Positions 5,187 to 5,317 of a stretch of DNA of 5,317 bases are shown here, piece by piece; the stretch's first letter is position 1, and every line of letters begins with the position of its first letter. The position numbers and the translations under genes were made by a program. Origin of the DNA: Spirochaetia bacterium (lineage in GTDB: Bacteria > Spirochaetota > Spirochaetia > Treponematales > Breznakiellaceae); NCBI GenBank assembly GCA_025997495.1, contig BNUR01000170.1, positions 1 through 5,317 on the forward strand, given 5' to 3'. The notes beneath the pieces were generated by a model. It worked only from the letters and a program-made list of their open reading frames with translations. It was not told where the DNA came from and made no database searches.

Positions 5187-5317
5187 AGTTCCATCTCCTT
5201 ACGGCCTGTGGCACGCAGGTAAAAGAAAGCAAACACCGACAGGATGGTGATAATTATAAATCCTATCGCCGAACCCTGCCCAAAGTCGTATTGCTTGGTA
5301 ATCTTGTTGATCATCTC
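5183..5317 (-). CDS. C-terminal end of a MalF-type sugar ABC permease (partial)
   Basis: Only the last 44 codons are present. The peptide reads KQYDFGQGSAIGF, then a hydrophobic membrane helix (about residues 17-34 of the visible part) and a short charged cytoplasmic tail RATGRKEMEL. This is the typical last transmembrane segment of MalF/UgpA-like permeases. The TGA overlaps the ATG of the MalG-type gene by four bases, so the two subunits are translationally coupled. The gene continues beyond the right edge, where its operon promoter must also lie. Confidence 0.85.
   Translation of the reverse strand, partial: EMINKITKQYDFGQGSAIGFIIITILSVFAFFYLRATGRKEMEL

Overview
The window looks like spirochaete chromosome, most likely a Treponema of moderate GC content (the termite-gut treponeme group would fit). 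This is inferred from the character of the RuvB, QueA and PIN/antitoxin proteins and from the abundance of toxin-antitoxin (TA) pieces. No ribosomal RNA or other decisive marker is present. It is accessory-flavoured housekeeping DNA: old genes interrupted by AT-rich TA modules, several of them broken.

Left part (1-1300, + strand). The last codons of an unidentified gene overlap by ATGA the start of a much-shortened PIN-domain toxin (37-213). This remnant runs straight into ruvB. ruvB (Holliday-junction branch-migration motor) keeps its whole AAA+ ATPase core but is broken near position 963. A short internal deletion there moves the winged-helix C-terminal domain into another frame, so this copy is a pseudogene unless the sequence is in error. 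Its 3' end carries a duplicated Shine-Dalgarno block and the first dozen codons of queA.

Middle (about 1295-2080). An AT-rich insert, with genes on the - strand, separates ruvB from queA. It encodes an intact small antitoxin (1715-1948) and an overlapping VapC-like PIN toxin (1304-1725) carrying a one-base frameshift, and it has a promoter at its upstream end. The insert is bounded by two 35-bp copies of the queA 5' end (34/35 identical). The ruvB-queA overlap therefore seems to have been duplicated when the insert arrived, leaving each gene its own copy.

Right part. Intact queA (2082-3125, + strand; queuosine tRNA modification) follows with a candidate promoter of its own inside the insert edge. 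Convergent to it on the - strand is a transport/metabolism operon, read from the right edge leftwards. It contains the end of a MalF-type sugar ABC permease, a complete MalG-type permease overlapping it by ATGA, and 21 bp further on a PLP-dependent cystathionine beta-lyase-like enzyme. A weak hairpin lies in the 21-bp convergent gap between queA and the lyase.

There is no gene-free stretch longer than 300 bases. No completely new system is evident. The most notable things are the footprint of the TA insertion into the ruvB/queA junction and the clustering of lesions (PIN remnant, ruvB deletion, vapC frameshift) within 1.7 kb.
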